From assembly GCA_008729055.1 (NCBI GenBank), contig SDUX01000002.1, positions 1,368,496-1,432,495 on the forward strand: a stretch of 64,000 nucleotides of DNA. Direction: 5' to 3'. Below, piece by piece: positions 19,542 to 29,898 of this stretch; positions within the stretch are counted from its first letter, which is position 1; each line of letters begins with the position of its first letter. Under the pieces are notes generated by a model. It did not search any database and was not told the DNA's origin. It saw only the letters and a list, made by a program, of their open reading frames with translations. This DNA comes from Pyropia haitanensis (lineage: Eukaryota; Rhodophyta; Bangiophyceae; Bangiales; Bangiaceae). Position numbers and translations under genes: made by a program.

Positions 19542-20687
19542 ATGGCTCCGCGCCTCCCTCGCCGCCTCCTCGCGGCGCTCGCGGTGGCAGCAGCCATGGC
19601 GGTCGCTACCCCCCCCCCCGCCGCCGCCGCGACCTTTGCGTCGCTGTCGTGTGCGCGGCGGCCGCCGCCCCACCCGCGCCCCCCCCCCACCTGTGCCGCG
19701 GCGGCATCCCCCCTCGCGCGGCACGCCGGTGCGGCGACGCCGACGCCGACGGTCGCCCCCCACTGCCGTTCCCTGCCCGTTGCGGCGCCCGCGTCGCGGC
19801 GCGCGCGGCGGCGGTGGCCGCCGCCCCTCGACGCCGCCACCGCCGTCCGCCGCGCGCCGTCGGTGGCGGCGCTGTACGCGGCGCTCGCGGCGAGCGTCAC
19901 CGACGCCGCGTCTGGCCACGCGGCGCCGACGCTCGTCTACTTTCACAGCCCGGCGTGCCGCCACAGCGTCGGGTCGTGGGGGGTGGTGCGCGCCGTCGCC
20001 GCCGCGTTCCCGGGGCTGTGTGTGGTCGCCGTCGATGGGGCGCGGCTGGCGCCGTCCGCGGCGGCGGCGGCGCCAAAGGGTGGCGCCGGCGGCACCGCCG
20101 CGGCTACCAACGCCTCCCGCGGTGGCGGCGGCGGCCTCGCCCTGACCCGCCCGCCCGTGCCGTGGCGGTACCGGGGCGGCGTCTGGACCGTCCGCGGGGT
20201 GCCGACGGTGGTGCTCTTTGGCGGAGGCGGCGGCGGCGGCGTCGGCGACGGCGGCGGCGGCGGGTGGGCAGACGGCACGCCCGCCTCGCGGCCGCCCGCC
20301 GAGGTGCACTGGGGGGTGGGCGGCGGCGCGCGTGGCGGGCCCCCCCCGGCCGCCGCCGCGCGGGCGGCGGGGGCGCCTGCGGGCGCGGGCGGGCGGCGGG
20401 GGGGCACACCGCCGCGGCCGGCGCCGTCGCTGCCGCCCCTCCCGCGGGGCGTCGAGTACAAGGGCACCCGCACGCTGGGCGGGCTCGCCCGCTGGGTGGA
20501 GCGCCGCACCGGCCGCCGCCGCGAGGCGTACCACACCCGCCCCGAGGCGTTCCCGCCGCCGTCGATGGCGCGCGCGGCGGCGGAGGAGGAGGTGTGGCTC
20601 GTGGTCGCCGCGACCGTGGGGGGGGTGCTCGGGCTGGTGCGGCTCGCCGAGTGGGCGTCGGCTCTGGCGGCGCGCCGCGGTGGGTGA
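19542..20687 (+). CDS. Thioredoxin-fold membrane protein with a degenerate active site
   Basis: 381 aa. The start at 19542 gives a clear signal peptide (MAPRLPRRLLAALAVAAAMA..., 1-30). A thioredoxin-like domain (about 105-345) has LVYFHSPACRHSVGSWG at 131-147, where PDI-like proteins have YAPWC..C, then VVAVDGA and the cis-proline loop VRGVPTVVLF (P221). YKGTRTLGGLARWVERRTG matches the last strand and helix. A C-terminal membrane segment (about 350-370) precedes a short basic tail. The CxxC is reduced to one Cys (C139), so disulphide exchange is doubtful; a chaperone or scaffold role, as in some TMX or APR-like proteins, is possible. Gly-rich insertions flank the cis-Pro strand. ER or secretory membrane location is inferred. 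Confidence 0.72.
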   Translation: MAPRLPRRLLAALAVAAAMAVATPPPAAAATFASLSCARRPPPHPRPPPTCAAAASPLARHAGAATPTPTVAPHCRSLPVAAPASRRARRRWPPPLDAATAVRRAPSVAALYAALAASVTDAASGHAAPTLVYFHSPACRHSVGSWGVVRAVAAAFPGLCVVAVDGARLAPSAAAAAPKGGAGGTAAATNASRGGGGGLALTRPPVPWRYRGGVWTVRGVPTVVLFGGGGGGGVGDGGGGGWADGTPASRPPAEVHWGVGGGARGGPPPAAAARAAGAPAGAGGRRGGTPPRPAPSLPPLPRGVEYKGTRTLGGLARWVERRTGRRREAYHTRPEAFPPPSMARAAAEEEVWLVVAATVGGVLGLVRLAEWASALAARRGG

Positions 20688-21571
20688 GCGGGGGAGGGAC
20701 GGGAGGAGGGTCGTCCTTGTGTGTCTGCGTTTGTGTGTGTGTGTGTGTGTGTGTCTGTGCGTATGGGGTGCATCCGCTTGGAGACGCGTCGGTGGGCGCC
20801 CTTTAGGACTAGGCGGGAGAGCGGAGGGTGGGTGGGAGGTGGCTGCCAGCAGAAGACGGCGTGTCCGCCCCCCGGCTCCTCCCTCCCCGCCGGGCGGGCG
20901 GCACGCACAAGCGCGCGCGTGTGGCGGGCCGCAGCCGTCCCCCCGGCAGCCGGGCGCGGCGGCACCGCGTTGCGGCCCGGTGGCCCTCGCGATGCGGTGG
21001 GGGGAGATTGGACACCCGTCCCCTCGCTGAGGGAGTCGCGTTCGTGCCGCCTGGGCGGCGACAAGGTGGCGAGGGGGGGGGAGGGGGAGCGGCGGCGCGC
21101 CGCGCGCTGCGGTCGCGTTGCGCAGCAGCGCGGTGCGGCTGGCCATTGTCGGCCGTGTAAGAGAGGGGGGGGGTCGGGGTCCACGGTGGCGGTGGGCCAG
21201 CTCCGTTGCACTGCGGAGCCGCAGCGCCGCGGCGGCGGTGCGGGCGGCGGCAACGGCCGCGCCGCGGCCGCTGCGGCGGCGGGCTGCCGCGGTGCAACAG
21301 ACGGTGACACGTCGTGCGTTCCCACCCACAGTCACATCATCCACGTCACGCCGCCAGCCAAACGGCAGGGCCGCGCGCGGGCGCCCTTGCTTGCAGGCGG
21401 GCGGCACCCAGGTCTGCCCCGTCCCGTAGCGGGGTCGCGGGGTAAAGGCGCGGGCGCCCTTGGCGGCGTCCGGCTGCCCCCTTCCCCCCTCCCCCGAGTC
21501 CCACCCTCAAGCCCCCCTTGTCCAACTCCCACCCCCAAGCCCACCTCCCTTCCCCCCCGCCCCCCCCCCCC
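20688..21571. other. Intergenic between convergent genes with a TG microsatellite
   Basis: Holds the 3' flanks of the thioredoxin-fold gene and the beta-propeller gene. A TG-rich microsatellite is at 20718-20758, and C runs begin just beyond the propeller stop. No protein is supported. Confidence 0.4.
20718..20758. repeat. TG dinucleotide repeat
   Basis: TGTG tract broken by TCTG variants, directly downstream of the thioredoxin-fold gene stop. Confidence 0.9.
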
Positions 21572-24500
21572 TTACCCACGTTGATCCAGACGCGCACCCC
21601 CCCGGCGGGCGCCCCTACCATACACTCTGACCGACGGCCGCCCAGGCACGACCGGCGTGGCCGAGGCGGTCCGCGCCGGGCGGCGCCCGTGCGGGGTCGC
21701 CATTGCGGGTTCCCTCGCGGGCGGCGTCGGCGTGGCCGTCGCCGCCGGCAGGGGGCCCAGCGCGACCGCGCCGTCCATCGTCTGGGGCAGGAACGCCACC
21801 ACCTCAGCGGCCGTGCGGCCGGCCACCGCGCCCCGCACCGCGGCCGCCGCGGCCGCCGCGCTCCGCTCTTCGCCCCCGTGTACCGTCTGGGGCGTAAACA
21901 GTACGGCGTCGACGTCCGAGTCGGCCGCCGCCGCCGCGCCCGCCTCGCCGCCGCCGTCGATCGTCTGCGCCATAAACAACACGTCGTCGGCATCTGACAG
22001 AGGCGTGGGCGTCGCCGCCACCGCCGCATCGTCGCCACCGTCCGCCACCCCGGGTTTCCTCTCGGTCGGCGTCGGCGTGGCTGTCACCTCCGAGAGGGGA
22101 CCCAGCGCGACCGCGCCGTCCATCGTCTGGGGCAGGAACGCCACCTCCTCGGCGCGTACCGCGGGCGGCGCACCCCCCTCTTCACCGCCGTCAATCGTCT
22201 GGGGCATAAACAGCACGGCGTCGGCGTCGGGGTCGGCCGTCGCCAACGTGACCCCCTCGCCGCCGCCGTCGATCGTCTGCGCCATAAACAACACGTCGGC
22301 ATCTGACGGGGGGGTGGGCGTCGCCCCGACCGCCGTGTCGTCACCACCAGCGTCTGACGGTGAGATGGGCGTCGCCGCCACCGCCGCGTCGTCGCCACCG
22401 TCCGCCACCCCGGGTTTCCTCTCGGTAGGCGTCGGCGTGGCTGTCACCTCCGAGAGGGGACCCAGCGCGACCGCGCCGTCCATCGTCTGGGGCAGGAACG
22501 CCACCTCCTCGGCGCGCACCGCGGGCGGCACACCCCCCTCTTCACCGCTGTCAATCGTCTGGGGCATAAACAGCACGACGTCGGCGTCAGGGTCGGCCGT
22601 CGCCGGCGCGACCCCCTCGCCGCCGCCGTCGATCGTCTGCGCCATAAACAACACGTCGTCGGCATCTGACAGAGGCGTGGGCGTCGCCGCCACCGCCGCA
22701 TCGTCGCCACCGTCCGCCACCCCGGGTTTCCTCTCGGTCGGCGTCGGCGTGGCTGTCACCTCCGAGAGGGGGCCCAGCGCGACCGCGCCGTCCATCGTCT
22801 GGGGCAGGAACGCCACCTCCTCGGCGCGTACCGCGGGCGGCGCACCCCCCTCCTCGCCACCGTCCATTGTCTGGGGCATCAGCGCCACGGCGTCGACACG
22901 CGGCTCGACAGGCGTCGTCCCTTCCCCGCCGCCACCGTCCACGGTCTGCGTCATGAACTCCACGTCTTTCGTATACGACGGGAGGGCGAGCGTCTCGCGT
23001 ACCGCTGCCTCACCACCGTCCGGCACACCAAAGTCCGGCTCTGCAGTGGGCGACTCCTCATCGTATGGGTCCGACTTTGGCTGCTCCCTCCAGTCCGGCT
23101 CGAACGTGGGCGCCTCAGTTACGTCCGGGTCGGCCGTGGGCTCCTCCTCCTCCCCCGCCACCACGCGCGGCACCCGGCCGCCGCCGCGCTCGGCCGACTC
23201 GAGCGCGACGATCCCCTCCCGGGCGAGCCCGTCGAGCGCGTGCACCACCATCGTCGACCGAGACAGGGACCACAGGTGGTCCCCCCCCAGCACCCAGTTG
23301 CGCGCCACCGCCGTCCCGTCGGGGTGGGCGATGCGGCCGACCTCGGTCAGTGTGTCGTCGCCCACGTGGAGCACCAGCGCGCCCGTGAACCGCCGCGTGC
23401 CGTACCCAGACAGCGGCAGCACCGCCGACGCGGTCGGCGGCCAGTACAGAAACGCGCGGTGGTCCCACTCAACGGCCGACACGGAGGTGCCGGGCCGCAG
23501 CGGGGGCGACCCATCCCCGTACCCGCCCCCGACCCCCACCGGCTGAGTGGGCGTGTCCACCCACGTGTCGAGCTCCACCGGCGCAGCCGGGTCCTCGACG
23601 GAAAAGAGGGTGACCTTGGCGGCGGTCGGGACGCCATCCCTGGCGTTCTGGCCCACGCCGAGCAGCCGCCCCGGCCCGACCGGGTGGAGACACGAGGAGT
23701 AGCCCTCAATCTTGAGCTCCCCGACCCGCGCGGGAGCCGACGGGTCGGACAAGTCCAGAACGTACAGCGGGTCTTCCCGCTGAAACGTGACCACGTACGC
23801 GGTGGCGGCCACGTAGCGGACGGCAAAGATGCGCTCGCCGACGCCCAGGTCCGTGACGCTGCCGACGACGGCCAATCCGCCGGCGCCATCCGGCTGCAGC
23901 GCCGACACGCGCGACGACGACGTGTTGCGGGCGGGGTCCCACGGCGCGCCGTCGGTCGTGGCGACAAACAGCGAGCCGTTGTGGTCGTGCAGCGCAAACT
24001 GGTTGAGCAGCGACCCCGCCACACTGCCGCTGCCCACGTACGTGGCCGCGGCGGTGGTCAGGTTAAACTGGTGTACGTGCGTGACAAACGTGGAGCGCGG
24101 CAACGCCGCGATCGCCGCCATGGTTACCTCTTGCGCCAGCGTCGCCCCGCGGCCGCCACCCGCCACGGAGGCGGCGGCGGCAGTGACGGTCGCGGCTGCC
24201 ACCGCGTCGCCATGGTAGTCGGTGGTTGCCACGTACAGTGCCGTCTCGGTCGCGTACACCGTGTCGCCACTGGCCTGGACGCCCACCCCCGCAATGGGGA
24301 GGAGGCACGAGCCCGGGTCGCCGTCGCTGTCGCCGCCGCCGCCCTTTCGCAGGTCAAACGTGAGGATGGAGAGGGAGTCAAAGCCCGAAAAGACGGGCGT
24401 CCGGTACATGCTCGCACACGTGACGAGGTAACCTGAGGTGGTCTCTCCTGCCGCGTTTGTCAGCACGTACGAAGGCATCCAGTCATCGAGGGTGCTGTCG

Positions 24501-25218
24501 CGGACCCGCCGCAGGTTCTCCGCCTTGGCCGCCGCGGCCGACAGGCCGGGGCCCGCCGCCTCGGCCGTCCCCGCCGGCGCGTCCGCCACGGGCGGCACCC
24601 AGCCCGGATATACCAGCGGCAGCCGCGCGGCCGCCGGGCTCGACACCACCACCCGCACCGTACCATCGACGCGCCGCGCGGCCACGTACCGCCCGTGGGC
24701 ACGGAGGGACGCGACGACCGTCGGCGCCGCGGCGTCCGCCACGTCCACCACCGTCAGCACCGTCAGCGGGTCCGCCAGCAGCCGGCTGGCGAGCAGGTCG
24801 GGCACCCGCGTCACCCCGCCGCCGCTGCCGCCGCCGCCCGTCGCCGAGTCGGCCGACGCCGCCGTGCCGTGGAGCTCCCCGTACGCGGCGCCAATCACCA
24901 GCAGCCGGTCGCCGTCGAGGAGCAGGTCCGTCGGCGTGTGGCCGCGCAGCGCGAGCGTGGCGGTGACCGCGCCCGACGCGCCGCCGTCGCCGACGGTAAC
25001 GATCGCGAGCGTGCCGCCGCGCAGCACGTACACGCGCCGGCCGTCCGTCTTTACCAGGTCGGGCTCGGCGACGCCCGCCACTTGCGCGGTGGTTTCCGAG
25101 TAGGCCGTGCCCGCGGCAGCGTCCGCGTCCGCAGCGGCGGCCTCGGCGGCAGCAAGGGGGGGACCCGCCGCAGCAGAGGCGCCCGTCAGCCCTCTCCCCC
25201 CCACCGACGCTGGCGCCA

Positions 25219-25253
<35 letters not shown>

Positions 25254-25549
25254 TCCGCCGCCGTCGCCGTCGCCGTCGCGGCGGCACGCCGCTCGGGGCG
25301 GCCATCCCCCTGCGGCAGCACCACCCGCGGCGGCCCGCTGTGGCGGCCGAGGCGCCCCGGCAGGCCCGCCGCGTCGACGCGCGCTTCCGCCTCGTGGCGG
25401 AACGAGGCGAGGAGCGCCTCGCAGCTGCCGGCGGGCGCCAGCGCGCCCGCCGCGGTGCCGCTGAGGGTGGCGACCGCCGCGACCGCCGCCGCCGTGACCG
25501 CGGCGGCGGCCGCCGCAGACGCCACCGCCCTGGCCGCTCGGCGCCGCAT
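21572..25549 (-). CDS. Secreted beta-propeller protein with QTxDGG tail repeats
   Basis: 1325 aa, intact. An Ala-rich signal-like N-terminus (1-38) is followed by the family's entry motif YSETTAQVAGVAEPDLVKTDG (150-170) and a long propeller (about 150-790) with strands such as VYVLRGGTLAIVTV, SLLNQFALHDHNGSLFVATT, YVVTFQREDPLYVLDLSDP and HPVGPGRLLGVGQNARDG. This matches the secreted C-terminal beta-propeller family (Pfam Beta_propel) known mainly from bacteria and archaea. After an acidic linker, the tail (about 890-1290) has 12 copies of F(M/L)(P/A)QT(I/M)DGG in near-identical blocks. Ligand and role are unknown; a cell-surface or extracellular function is inferred. The gene could extend past 21572 if the CGTGGGTAAGG there is a splice donor. 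Confidence 0.85.
21740..22970 (-). repeat. Coding tandem repeats of the QTxDGG tail
   Basis: Blocks of about 320-360 bases recur with very few differences: for example the segment CTCTCGGT(C/A)GGCGTCGGCG occurs near 22050, 22411 and 22731. Each block encodes three QTxDGG motifs in the order MPQT, LPQT, MAQT with distinct linkers. The high identity suggests recent expansion. Confidence 0.85.
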
Positions 25550-26798
25550 GGTGAGTCAGGCAAGGGGGGAACGCGCAGGGCGGCGTGGGGGGGGGAAGAG
25601 GGAAGGAGAGCGGGGATGGGGTTGGCGGAGAGTGGCGGGGGGGGGGCAAAAAGGGGGAACCGCAGCGGAAGAAAGCAAAACAGGAGTGATGGCGGGGGGG
25701 GGGGGGGAGAGGGCCGAGGAGAGGGGAGGGCGGGGATGCCCACGCAGCTCTGGTTCTTGACGCGCAAGCGGGGACGCGGCCGCACGTCGGCCGCGGCGGC
25801 CGCGCCGACGCGACCACCACCACCGCCCGCCCCGCGGCAACGCAGACCGCCGTCGCCGCCACCGCCGTCCGCAGGTGTTGGACAGCGCCGACACTGGCCG
25901 GTGGGAGCGCCGCCGCCGCCGTCAAGACCCCCCCCGCCTCCTCTTCCCCCCCGCCCCCCCCCCCCCGCCTGCCTCCCAAATGCGTCACGCACCCTGGCGA
26001 CCGTAGTCCGCCGCCGGCGCGCCGCTCATCCTCCGCGCCGCGCCGCGCCGCGCCGCGCCGCCCCCCCCCCCCCGCCCCTCCGCCGCACGCTTGCTCCCCC
26101 CCCGGTGCCCCCCCTCGAGTGGCACGCCCCCGCGGCGGCCACGCCCGCCGGCCGGCTCGCAGTGGCCCATGGGGAGTGGCCGCCCCCCCCCCCCCCCCCC
26201 CCCGCCCCCCACCGCGGCGGCTACCACCCGCCGCGCCCCTCGGCGCCGCACGCGCGTGGACGGCCGCCGCGTGCGCGGCGCGCCACGGCGGCGTGCGGCG
26301 GCGGCGGCGGCAGCAGCGGCAGCCACGACCAGGCAACGGGGGCGATGCGGGCAAGGGCGGGGCGGCAGCACGCACCCCCCCACCCCCCCCCCCTGCGGCC
26401 ACCCCACGCGCCCCCACCATCGTGGCCACCACCGTGGCGGGCGGCGCGGCGCGGCCGCCGCCCGTTGCGGCGGCTAGGCTCAGCGGCGTCCGCACCCCCC
26501 CCCCCCCCCGTCTCCCCGGATGGGCGGCGGCATCCCCCCCGCGCTCTCCCTGGGTGCGCGGCGGCATCCCCCCTCCCCGGCCTCTCCCCCCCCTGGGTGC
26601 ACGGCGGCATCCGCCCTCCCCACGGAGCCCCCCCCCCACCTCGCTAGGGGCAGGGCAACCCGACGCGAGCCCGCCCGCCGCTCTCCGCCGCGCACGCCTC
26701 GTTCGCTCTCCCCCCCACCCCCCCCCCCCCCCCCCCTCCCCGCTGCCGGTGCCCCCGCCGACAGCGCGGGCCGCAGCGTGCCGCGGGTGGGCGCCACT

Positions 26799-26847
<49 letters not shown>

Positions 26848-26951
26848 CCGGCTGCCGCCGCCGCCGCGCAGCGACGCCAGCCGCCACGGCTGAAGCGGCC
26901 GTGGCGGCGGCGGCGGCCGCCGCGGCGGCCGCCGCCGCCGCAGGGGGCGCC

Positions 26952-27020
<69 letters not shown>

Positions 27021-27643
27021 GGTCGGGGCGGCCGGCGGGGGACCCACCGGCCGCCGCGGCGCGGCCGCGTGGCCGGCAGGGGGCAACACCTTCCCCCCCC
27101 CGCGCCGCCGCGCCGCCGCCGCGCGCGCGTCGGGCGCGCCCGCGCCGCCGCGCGGCGGCCGCGCGGCAGCCGCGGCGCGGCGCGCGCGGGCGCGTCCCGT
27201 GGCGGCGGCACGCTCGTCCGGGGGGGGGGGGGGTTGGCCGCCGCGGCCGTCGTGGGACCGCCGCGCTTACGGTCGCCCGCGGCGTGGTGTACGGTGCGTC
27301 GACGGGTGGGAGGGCGGGTGGGGGGAAGGTGTAGGAGGCCGCGACAGTGGTGACCGCCGTGCCGTTTCTATCTGCAGAGACTCGGTGCGTCGTTGCGCCG
27401 AGGGCCTACGGAACGTGCATCGTAGCCAGCTATTGGTTGTTTCCCAACTGCCAGCACGGAATTGGGCCATGATATTGACCTGCGCGCTCGTCGTTGTTGT
27501 CTTTATGAGACAAAACTGGGATAACTTCAGTATTTGCACATGTAATTTAATTGCTTCGCAGTAGGGGATCCAGCGTCCAAGTGCGGGCAGATGCGGGGTC
27601 ATCGTGCTGCCCGCCGCCATCTCTGCTCGTCGCGATCCCGCAC
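25550..27643. other. Divergent intergenic region, GC-rich, no gene supported
   Basis: Head-to-head spacer of 2.1 kb between the propeller and DUF1499 genes. It contains G runs (25689-25706), C runs (26049-26070, 26185-26202, 26716-26736), and GCC triplet strings at 26800-27030. Long open frames on both strands read as Arg, Ala, Gly or Pro polymers. The final 100 bases are AT-rich and probably the DUF1499 promoter. Confidence 0.4.
27510..27560 (+). promoter_or_regulatory. AT-rich patch upstream of DUF1499 gene
   Basis: AGTATTTGCACATGTAATTT lies about 100 bases upstream of the ATG at 27644, the strongest AT peak within 2 kb. Inferred core promoter. Confidence 0.35.
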
Positions 27644-28601
27644 CATGGCGCTCCCTCGTGCTCTGCTCCCTGCCTTTGCCCCTGTCCACGCCTCCCTGGT
27701 GCCCCCAACTGGGGGACACCCTCCCTCTGTCCCACGGCCAGCGGCCTGCGCCGCCCCCCCTCCCGCCTACACCCGCCGGGCCGCCACCGCCGCCGTCATA
27801 TGGGCGGCCGTGGCGGCGGCGCTCCCCCCCCCGTGTTCGCCGCCCCCCCCCCCCACCGCCGCGAGCGGACTTCCCCCCCCCCCCCATTGAAGGCAACTGC
27901 CCCGACTGTGTAGGCGTCACGGATGGCTTCCTCGCCGACTGCCCGCCGCCGCGGCCGCTGCTGCCCGCCACGTGCGTGTCGTCGCAGGACGACACGCCCG
28001 GCTCGTTTGCCGAGCCATGGGCGTACGACGGGCCGCGGGACGCGGCGGTCGCGGCGGTGCGGCGGGAGGTGCTCGCGCTGCCCGGCGCCGTGACCGTCGA
28101 GGCGGAGCGGGACGGCTACCTCCGCGTGTCGGTGGTGACCACCGAGTGGGGCCGCCCCGTGGTTGATGACATTGAGGTGTACGCGACGGTCGGCGACGCG
28201 ACGGTGCAGTTCCGGGCGGCCCGCCGGGGGGGGGGGGGGGTGCCGCCGCCACCGCCGCGGGCGTCACTGGCGGCGGCACCGTTGGCGGCGGCGGCGGGGC
28301 GTTTGGCGCCGCGCTGGGCGGCCTGGGGCTGGGCAGCGGCGGCAGCCTGGCCGCCCGCATGGACGGCATCCGCCGGCGGCTCGGGTGGGAAAAGGTGGTC
28401 GTCCTGCGCTCCCGGCGGCGGCTGTTTGGCGTCGTCGAGAGCCCGTGGGACACCTTTGCCCCGTCGGCGGGCCGCGCGGCGGGCGCGGACGTGGAGGGGG
28501 GGGGCGGCGGGGCGGGGGGTACCCGCTTTGATACGGACCCCCTGGCGCCACCGGTGGAGGCGCTGCGGCGGCGGCGGGGGGAGCCGGGGGCGGCCAGGTG
28601 A
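27644..28601 (+). CDS. DUF1499 family protein, probably plastid-targeted (two frame breaks)
   Basis: DUF1499 proteins occur in bacteria and in plastids; their biochemical role is not established. The core is clear: LLPATCVSSQDDTPGSFAEP (from about 27958), AVAAVRREVLALPGA, VTVEAERDGYLRVSVVTTEW and VDDIEVYATVGDATVQFRAA, then in a different frame LAARMDGIRRRLGWEKV. The N-terminus from 27644 (MALPRALLPAFAP) looks like a transit peptide, with an RRAATAAVIWAAVAAAL segment resembling a thylakoid-transfer signal. The frame shifts twice, once in the C runs at 27826-27892 and once at the G15 run 28226-28240, each consistent with one missing base. Lumen location is an inference from the bipartite leader. 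Confidence 0.75.
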
Positions 28602-28907
28602 TGAGAGGAGGTGGGGAGGGCGTGAAGGGGGGGAGGAGGTGCTCGTGCAGTGGCTGCTGCAGTGCTGCGTCGCGTCTATTTTTTTGTCTCTTGTGAGATC
28701 TACTTATACAACGGGCAGGTCTCGGAAAATCGTCTGTAGTGGACACGAACGACAGTCAAATCCACAGGGCTCTTTGCAGACCTTGAGAGACACGTTTCGC
28801 ATCCCACCGTGCGTCCAGCGTGTGCGCTTGCGCTCCAGGCGCACCACTGCAACTGTTCCCGTCCCCCCTACACCTTGGTCATCTTCGGGCGGGCGTTTCT
28901 CCCCGAC
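28602..28907. other. Short spacer before UPF0538 gene
   Basis: 306 bases between two plus-strand genes, with an AT-richer part at about 28675-28800 (TTTTTTTGTCTCTTG and ACTTATACAACGG) that may hold the 3' end of one transcript and the promoter of the next. Confidence 0.35.
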
Positions 28908-29507
28908 ATGGCAGACCCGCCGCCGCCGCTCCCGCCTCCCCTGACGGCCCCCCCACAGGTGGCTCTCGGCACGGACGTCTCTGTCGACTCCACGGCGGGG
29001 TCCATCCTCTCCACCCCCCCCCCAGTCCTGCCCACCGTCGCGGCCGCCCACCCGCAGGCAGCGGCCGAGCATCCACCCGGGGCGGCGGCGGTGCCCCCCC
29101 CCTCGCCTCTCCCCCCCTCCCCCCCACCCCTCTCCGCGCTGACGCTGCGGCTGGTCAAGTCCTTTGCCCACCGCAACGTGGCGCTGATCGTGCTGCTCGA
29201 CGTGAACCTCGCCACGACGAGCCTGGCGCACCTGCTCGCCCGCGCCCGCGCGCGGGTCGCGGTGGACGAGTCGGGCTCGCTGCTGCCATACGCGGCGGCG
29301 GCGGCCAAGGCGGACACGGGGCGGGTGCACGTGGCGGGCGCGCACCGGGCCAAGGACGGGGGGCTGGCGGTGGCGGGCGGGGACGGGTTTATCCCGCCGG
29401 GCGTGCCGCTCGCCGACTTGGGCGTTGCCCACGAGGGGGAGGTGACGCTGTTCAACCGGCTCGACTACGAGGAGTTTGTCAAGTCGGGGAGTCCCATGAT
29501 TTGGTGA
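28908..29507 (+). CDS. UPF0538 (C2orf76-like) protein
   Basis: 199 aa with a Pro/Ala-rich N-terminus (1-75) and the UPF0538 core at 78-199: LTLRLVKSFAHRNVALIVLL (78-97), LLDVNLATTSLAHLL, and the ending LGVAHEGEVTLFNRLDYEEF followed by VKSGSPMIW. Human C2orf76 has the same frame: VRLIRSFEHRN at the start and an E.DY..Y...P...W end. The family is widespread in eukaryotes with a ubiquitin-like size and no settled function. The start at 28908 is the first ATG after the likely promoter; the core alone would be about 125 aa, the usual family length. The reading frame is intact. Confidence 0.78.
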   Translation: MADPPPPLPPPLTAPPQVALGTDVSVDSTAGSILSTPPPVLPTVAAAHPQAAAEHPPGAAAVPPPSPLPPSPPPLSALTLRLVKSFAHRNVALIVLLDVNLATTSLAHLLARARARVAVDESGSLLPYAAAAAKADTGRVHVAGAHRAKDGGLAVAGGDGFIPPGVPLADLGVAHEGEVTLFNRLDYEEFVKSGSPMIW

Positions 29508-29898
29508 GCGACCGGTCGTTGGGGGGGGGGGGGGGGATAGTGGAAGACGGGGTGGGGGAGTGGCGGGGCTGCTGTGTGAAGAAGGATGAGGGATGGAGGG
29601 GTGGCAGCCGGAGCGGGTCGATCTATGGACTGCTGTGCACAGGTGCAGGGCTGTGTGTCCGGTCATCGGGCGTGAGCCACTTTTCGGGCAGTCCCGCGGC
29701 GTATCGTCGCGCTGTGCTTCTTTTTTTGTTTTTTTGCCACCGCCATGGCTGCTCCACCCGACCTGACATGAGTCGTCGCCGCCCCCTCCTCTCACCGCCA
29801 CCGCCGGCCGGCCGTCCCGACCCCCGCCGCCGCGTCGGCAAGCCCCCCCTCCTAGCGCCGCCACGCTCACTTGGCACGGCGGGCGTCCCTCCAACGCC
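29508..29898. other. Intergenic between convergent genes
   Basis: 3' flanks of UPF0538 and FKBP. Contains a G15 run (29521-29535) and T-rich tracts near 29720-29735. No gene seen. Confidence 0.4.

Noticed and set aside
21657..23546. 629-codon plus-strand frame opposite the propeller tail repeats
   Set aside because: Antisense shadow of the coding repeats; its repeat structure simply mirrors the QTxDGG blocks.
24483..27089. 868-codon open frame on the minus strand
   Set aside because: It overlaps the start of the propeller gene in another frame and reads as Ala, Gly and Arg polymers; an effect of GC-rich DNA lacking stop codons.
14065..28240. Programmed ribosomal frameshifting as explanation of frame breaks
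   Set aside because: Tracts, contexts and gene functions are unrelated and no downstream stimulatory structure is evident; undercounted homopolymers explain all cases.
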